The position numbers were made by a program, and so were the translations under genes. Shown here one piece after another: positions 35,616 through 39,144 of a stretch of 39,144 nt of DNA (positions are counted from its first letter, which is position 1; each line of letters begins with the position of its first letter). The notes below the pieces were generated by a model, which saw nothing but the letters and a program-made list of their open reading frames with translations, had not been told where the DNA came from and searched no databases. The DNA comes from Sandaracinaceae bacterium. GTDB lineage: Bacteria > Myxococcota_A > Polyangia > Polyangiales > Sandaracinaceae. Where the stretch lies: assembly GCA_019637095.1 (NCBI GenBank), contig JAHBWG010000023.1, forward strand, positions 1-39,144. The letters are read 5' to 3'.

Positions 35616-36094
35616 GCCGAGGCTCCCTGGAGCGCGAGCGGCCCGACCGCGAGGAGCAGCACGAGGCGCACGATCACCGACGCGGTGGTCAGCGAGGCGA
35701 GCGTCGCCGCGATGCCCTGCCGGTCGAACCAGATCGCGATCAGGCCGGGGATGATGTAGCCGATGATCTCGAGGTCCGGCCCCTCGAGGCCGAACAGCGG
35801 CGGCCCGAGGTCGAGCCGCGAGGCCCACGCGCCGAGCGCGAAGCCGACGAGGATCGTGAGCGCGGTGCGCCGGCGGCCGTAGACGATGAGGAACGAGCCG
35901 GCGACCTTCGTGATCGCGAAGGTGGTGAGCGCGACCGCGAGCGTGAGCACGAGCGGGCCCGGCCGGTCGAGGTAGAGCGCGACGTAGCCGGGGACGACGA
36001 CGCCGCCCGCGGCCACGCCGTAGATCTCCGAGAAGAGGAAGCTCACGACGATGCCCACCGCGATCGAGACGACGACGATGTCGGGGCCGCTCAC
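35612..36094 (-). CDS. capC: Poly-gamma-glutamate biosynthesis membrane protein CapC/PgsC
   Basis: This 160-residue membrane protein has about five helices and the CapC landmarks SFLFSEIYGVAAGGVVVPGYVALYLDRP (residues about 18-45), YGRRRTALTILVGFALGAW and IIGYIIPGLIAIWFDRQGIAATLASL. It works with CapB to make and pass poly-gamma-glutamate through the membrane. GTG 36094 overlaps the CapB stop, and its own stop overlaps the PgsW start. Confidence 0.92.
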   Translation of the reverse strand: MSGPDIVVVSIAVGIVVSFLFSEIYGVAAGGVVVPGYVALYLDRPGPLVLTLAVALTTFAITKVAGSFLIVYGRRRTALTILVGFALGAWASRLDLGPPLFGLEGPDLEIIGYIIPGLIAIWFDRQGIAATLASLTTASVIVRLVLLLAVGPLALQGASA

Positions 36095-37293
36095 GGCGCC
36101 TCCGTCCGCGCGGGCCGCGCGCGGTTGCGGAACAGGCGCACGAGCTCCAGCCCGAGGCCGCCGATGTTGCCGAGGCCGACGATCAGCGTGCGCGCGTCGC
36201 ACTGCTCGATCAGCTGCTCGAAGACCTCGTGCGCGTTCGCGGCCTCGACCGCGTGCACCGACCCGAGGTCGAAGCCGGCGCGCCCCGCCGCGCGGCCGAA
36301 GAACGCGGTCCCCGTCCCGACGACCACCACGCGGTCCGGCGGCGTCCAGCCGGGCAGCGCCTCACCGAGCTGGCGCGAGCGATCCGCGCGATCGGCGCGG
36401 CAGTTGAAGAGCGCGACGCGCCGGTGCGCCGGGTAGCGCGCGAGGCAGAGCTCCCAGATCTGGTGGCTCGAGACGGGGTCGTTCGCGGCGAACGCGTTGA
36501 CGAACACGAGGTCGCGCCCGAAGTAGTCGAGCTCGTGGAAGGTCAGCGCGCCCGGGTCGGGGCGGCTCGCGCGCATCCCGCGCAGCGCGACCTCGCGCTC
36601 GACCCCGAGCGACTCGCAGACCCGCAGCGCGAGCGCGACGTTGTCGCGGTGCTCGGTGTAGGCGAAGCCCTCGAGGTCCTCGTCGGGCACGGCGGCGACG
36701 TCCGCCTCGCTCACCGCGTCGAGGCGCGTGCCGCGATCCGTCGCGGCGTGCGCGAAGGTCGGCAGGTGCGCGACCTCGGCGGTGAAGAGCACGCCGCCGC
36801 GCGGGACCATGCCGGCGAGGGCCTTGGCGACGTCCTCGCCGGTCGGGCCCATCACGTCGAGGTGATCCGGGCGGGCGTTGGTGACCACGCCGTGCGTGGC
36901 GCGCACGAACATCTTCTCGCTGAGCCATTGCAAGACGGGTTGCAGGGCCATGCACTCGACCACGAGCACGTCGGCCTGCGCGGTCGCGGCGAAGCGCACG
37001 ATGCGGATCTGCTCGCGCACGTTCGCGCCGAGCGGCCGGTACACGGGGAGCTCGCGCTCGTTCGGGAGGATCACGCGCGCGAGCGTGCCCGTCGTCTTGG
37101 CGACGACGCGCTTGTCGCCCGCGCGCAGCCCCGCCGCGATCAGGCGGGTGACGCTGCTCTTGCCGCGCGTGCCGTTCACGTGGACGCGAGCGGGGATCTT
37201 CGCGAGCGCGCGCCGGTGCGCGAGGACCTCGACGAGGAGCCAGCCGACGACGAGCGCGACGAGGAGCGTGAGGAGCTCGGCCGCGTGGCTCAT
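36091..37293 (-). CDS. capB: Poly-gamma-glutamate synthase CapB/PgsB
   Basis: This 400-residue enzyme is a Mur-ligase-like amide ligase that polymerises glutamate through the gamma-carboxyl using ATP. It has an N-terminal membrane anchor (8-25), the P-loop NGTRGKSSV (40-48), VVAKTTGTLARVILPNERELPVYRPLGANVREQIRIVRFA, VVECMALQPVLQWLSEKMFVRATHGVVTNARPDHLDVMGPT and FVNAFAANDP. All are CapB landmarks. Its ATG overlaps the stop of the upstream lipoprotein gene (ATGA). Confidence 0.94.
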   Translation of the reverse strand: MSHAAELLTLLVALVVGWLLVEVLAHRRALAKIPARVHVNGTRGKSSVTRLIAAGLRAGDKRVVAKTTGTLARVILPNERELPVYRPLGANVREQIRIVRFAATAQADVLVVECMALQPVLQWLSEKMFVRATHGVVTNARPDHLDVMGPTGEDVAKALAGMVPRGGVLFTAEVAHLPTFAHAATDRGTRLDAVSEADVAAVPDEDLEGFAYTEHRDNVALALRVCESLGVEREVALRGMRASRPDPGALTFHELDYFGRDLVFVNAFAANDPVSSHQIWELCLARYPAHRRVALFNCRADRADRSRQLGEALPGWTPPDRVVVVGTGTAFFGRAAGRAGFDLGSVHAVEAANAHEVFEQLIEQCDARTLIVGLGNIGGLGLELVRLFRNRARPARTEAP

Positions 37294-38402
37294 CGGTCCG
37301 CGCCCGCGCTCGCGACGAGGTAGGCGCCGGGGGGGAGCGCGAACGAGACGCGCTCGACCACGGCGAGCCGGCTCGAAGGAACGCGGAGGTGGCCGGCGAG
37401 GAAGGCCCGCAAAGTGTCTTGCTGGGCGACGAAGGGAGAGCCGCTCGCTGGCTCGACGGTGACGAGGCGCAGCGCGCTGCTCCGATACGCGCGGACGAGG
37501 GCGCCGAGCTCGTCGAGGGGCTCCGCGGCGCCAGCGCTCCAGCGCCCGTCGCGGTAGCGGACGAGGCCGTCGAGGCGCAGCGCGACGGCGCCGGCGTGTA
37601 CGGTCGCGCGGGCGCCGAGGCGCGCGCGCGCGTCTCGGACGAACGCCTCGGCGCTCGGAGCGGCCCCCGCGGGAGCCGCGGGCGCGGGCTCGCCGGTCAG
37701 GTTGGCGAGCAGCCGCGCCGCCTCGGCGGCGTGCTCCTGCGCGCGCGCGACGAGGTCCTCGGCGAGCGCGCGGTCGGCCGCGATCAGCGCGTTCTGGATG
37801 GCGGCGACGACGACCTGCCGGTCGTCCGAGGGGCTCAGCGCGGAGAGGCGCTGGGCGAGCCGCGCGAGCTGCACGCGGACGGCCTCGCCCTCGCCCGGCT
37901 CCGCCGGCGGCTCGTCGCTCGCCTCTTCCGCGCCGGCGCCGGCGGCTTCGTCCTCCGCCGCGGCGGGCCGCGACCGGCGCCGCGGGCGCTGGGCCTCGGC
38001 CGCCTCGGCGAGCCGCCGCGCCTCCTCGAGCGCCGCCTCGCGGTCTCGCGCCGCGGCCTCGACGGCGTCGAGCTCCTCGCGCGCGCTGACGCGCACCTCG
38101 CTCGCGTCGAGGCGATGGGCGAGCTCCGCCGCGGACAGCAGCCCGAGCTGCGCGAGGTGCGCGAGCTCGCGCGCGAGGTGGAGCTCCCCGCGGCGCGCGT
38201 ACATCTCGGCGAGCTCGTGCACGCGCGCGAAGAGCTCGGCGAGCTCGGGCGCGCGCTGCTCCACCAGCGCGACGCGCGACGCCGGGAGCGCCGGCAGCGC
38301 GCCCGAGCGCGGCAGCAGCGCCGGCGCCGGCCGCGGCGCCGAAGCGCACCCGAGGACCGCGAACGAAGCGAGCACGATGGCGAAACGGCGACGCATGTGC
38401 AT
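37290..38402 (-). CDS. Coiled-coil lipoprotein linked to the poly-gamma-glutamate operon
   Basis: From ATG 38402 (or 38396) the product is about 370 residues. A lipoprotein signal (VLGC lipobox, Cys at about 19) leads into a long helical region (about 40-260) rich in Ala/Glu/Leu, with a low-complexity break of Arg then Ala/Glu (140-175). A C-terminal alpha/beta domain follows (LRLDGLVRYRDGRWSAGAAEPLDELGALVRAYRSSALRLVTVEP). That last domain resembles OmpA-type folds in rhythm but lacks the peptidoglycan motif. It is translationally coupled to capB, so it probably anchors or guides polymer at the envelope. No CapA homologue is seen; this protein may substitute. Confidence 0.7.
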   Translation of the reverse strand: MHMRRRFAIVLASFAVLGCASAPRPAPALLPRSGALPALPASRVALVEQRAPELAELFARVHELAEMYARRGELHLARELAHLAQLGLLSAAELAHRLDASEVRVSAREELDAVEAAARDREAALEEARRLAEAAEAQRPRRRSRPAAAEDEAAGAGAEEASDEPPAEPGEGEAVRVQLARLAQRLSALSPSDDRQVVVAAIQNALIAADRALAEDLVARAQEHAAEAARLLANLTGEPAPAAPAGAAPSAEAFVRDARARLGARATVHAGAVALRLDGLVRYRDGRWSAGAAEPLDELGALVRAYRSSALRLVTVEPASGSPFVAQQDTLRAFLAGHLRVPSSRLAVVERVSFALPPGAYLVASAGADR

Positions 38403-38502
38403 CGGAGCTCGTCGGGCGCGCGAGGGCGCCCGAGCCCGGGAGACCCTAGCACAATCACCGCGCGCGCAACCGAGGGCGGCGGCGCTCGAGGCGCGCTCGA
38501 GG

Positions 38503-38937
38503 TCAGCGGGCCTTGCCGCGCAGCGCGAGCGCCAGGACCGCGGCGAAGCCGAGCGCGACGAGGCCGAACACCGCCTGCGGCCCGTAGAGGTCGCCCGGGT
38601 GGTCGAGCCGCACCGAGTCCTCGGGGCTCGCCGGGTCGTAGAGCAGCGCGACCGCCTCGCCGACCTCGCAGCAGAACGGGCTGTTCGACGAGCCCGAGAG
38701 GCGAAGGCGGCGCGTCTCGCCGTCCGCCGTGACGAGCTCGGCGACGGGGACCAGGGTGGTGGCGCGCGGGTTCACCGTGGCCTGAAGGGCCTCGATCTCG
38801 ACGATCCGGCCCTCGGCGCGGGTGAGCGCGCCGATCGAGTGGAACGTCCACGCGACGTGCGCAGCGCAGAGGAGCGCGACCAGAGAGCACCCCGCGACGA
38901 GCCCGATCAGCAGCCGGCGGTTGGGGACCTCGCTCAT
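38503..38937 (-). CDS. DUF3592-like membrane protein
   Basis: The 144-residue protein from ATG 38937 has an N-terminal membrane helix (about 8-32), a periplasmic or extracellular beta domain (RAEGRIVEIEALQATVN...ELVTADGETRRLRLSGSSNSPFCCEVGEAVALLYDPASPEDSVRL), and a C-terminal helix (about 118-140). The EGRIVE...GE.V.VLYDP..P..A layout is that of DUF3592 proteins, whose function is unknown. It is divergent from the Fe-S gene at the edge. Confidence 0.8.
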   Translation of the reverse strand: MSEVPNRRLLIGLVAGCSLVALLCAAHVAWTFHSIGALTRAEGRIVEIEALQATVNPRATTLVPVAELVTADGETRRLRLSGSSNSPFCCEVGEAVALLYDPASPEDSVRLDHPGDLYGPQAVFGLVALGFAAVLALALRGKAR

Positions 38938-38992
38938 GGCTCCGAGCGTACTCTCCTTGACGGCGGGGCATCGCAAATCTAGGTGAGGCGCC

Positions 38993-39144
38993 ATGAGCGA
39001 GCCCACCCTCGAGTCCGCGCAGGCCGCCCTCGCGCGCGTGATCGACCCCGTCTTCGACAAGCCGATGCTCGAGATCGGCACGCTCACCGGGCTCACCGTC
39101 GACGGGGGCGTGGTGCGGGCGACCGCGCGCGTGTCGAGCCCGAG
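38993..39144 (+). CDS. Mrp/ApbC-type or DUF59 Fe-S assembly protein, N-terminal part
   Basis: Fifty residues are visible from ATG 38993, which has an AGGTGAGG ribosome site. The reading frame (ALARVIDPVFDKPMLEIGTLTGLTVDGGVVRATARV) fits the DUF59/MIP18 domain that starts many Mrp/ApbC Fe-S carriers. The P-loop ATPase part would be beyond the edge, so it could also be a stand-alone SufT-like protein. Confidence 0.7.
   Translation, partial: MSEPTLESAQAALARVIDPVFDKPMLEIGTLTGLTVDGGVVRATARVSSP

Overview
The window is very GC-rich, densely coded DNA with many GTG starts, 4-nt ATGA/GTGA gene overlaps, and secreted lipoproteins with Asp/Ala/Gly-rich linkers behind the lipobox cysteine. Together with porins, ExbB/ExbD/TonB and poly-gamma-glutamate genes this points to a Gram-negative myxobacterium-like organism (Myxococcota, probably Polyangia). 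That placement is an inference from style and gene content, because no rRNA or marker phylogeny is available here.

Layout. (1) 1-5.5 kb, minus strand: an envelope operon running from a periplasmic phosphate-binding-like protein through a small lipoprotein, an OprO/P-like porin and a DUF2135-like lipoprotein to exbB, exbD and tonB (cut by the window edge). (2) 5.6-6.3 kb: a PhnD-like binding protein ending in a perfect 17-bp hairpin. (3) 6.5-13.9 kb: a sulfur island. A family 2A encapsulin overlaps a SufS-type cysteine desulfurase carrying a disordered N-terminal cargo domain. Divergent to them is a gene fusing cysteine dioxygenase to an FAD/NAD(P)-binding oxidoreductase. Convergent to that is a coupled operon of 1-Cys peroxiredoxin, gamma-butyrobetaine-hydroxylase-like dioxygenase and two half-size YeeE/YedE permeases. 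(4) 14.1-18.3 kb: a lipoprotein, an HxlR regulator divergent from a carboxymuconolactone-decarboxylase-family protein across two matching 17-bp operators, a second O/P porin behind a dense inverted-repeat promoter, and an SDR. (5) 18.3-22.0 kb: a sulfate/thiosulfate ABC importer (binding lipoprotein, CysT, CysW, CysA). (6) 22.2-27.8 kb: a decaying zone with a frameshifted AAA ATPase remnant, a sigma-54 activator, an endonuclease/exonuclease/phosphatase remnant with an in-frame stop, and a lipoprotein gene cleanly split by an IS630 element that carries an extra gene. (7) 27.8-34.3 kb: a beta-propeller lipoprotein with a CxxCH motif, a two-gene nucleotidyltransferase module, a rhomboid protease, a divergent AraC regulator and aldo/keto reductase, and a ParE/Phd toxin-antitoxin pair with an 18-bp palindrome. 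(8) 34.5-38.4 kb: a coupled poly-gamma-glutamate operon (lipoprotein, CapB, CapC, PgsW). (9) The right edge has a DUF3592-like membrane protein and the start of an Mrp/DUF59-type Fe-S gene.

The most interesting system is the sulfur island. Sulfate/thiosulfate import (CysTWA plus YeeE/YedE), cysteine desulfuration inside a protein shell, and cysteine oxidation by an iron dioxygenase fused to a flavoprotein lie within about 16 kb. I infer a cell that imports sulfur, stores it as persulfide/elemental sulfur in a nanocompartment and disposes of or signals through excess cysteine. The fusion enzyme and its link to the encapsulin appear to be the least described part.
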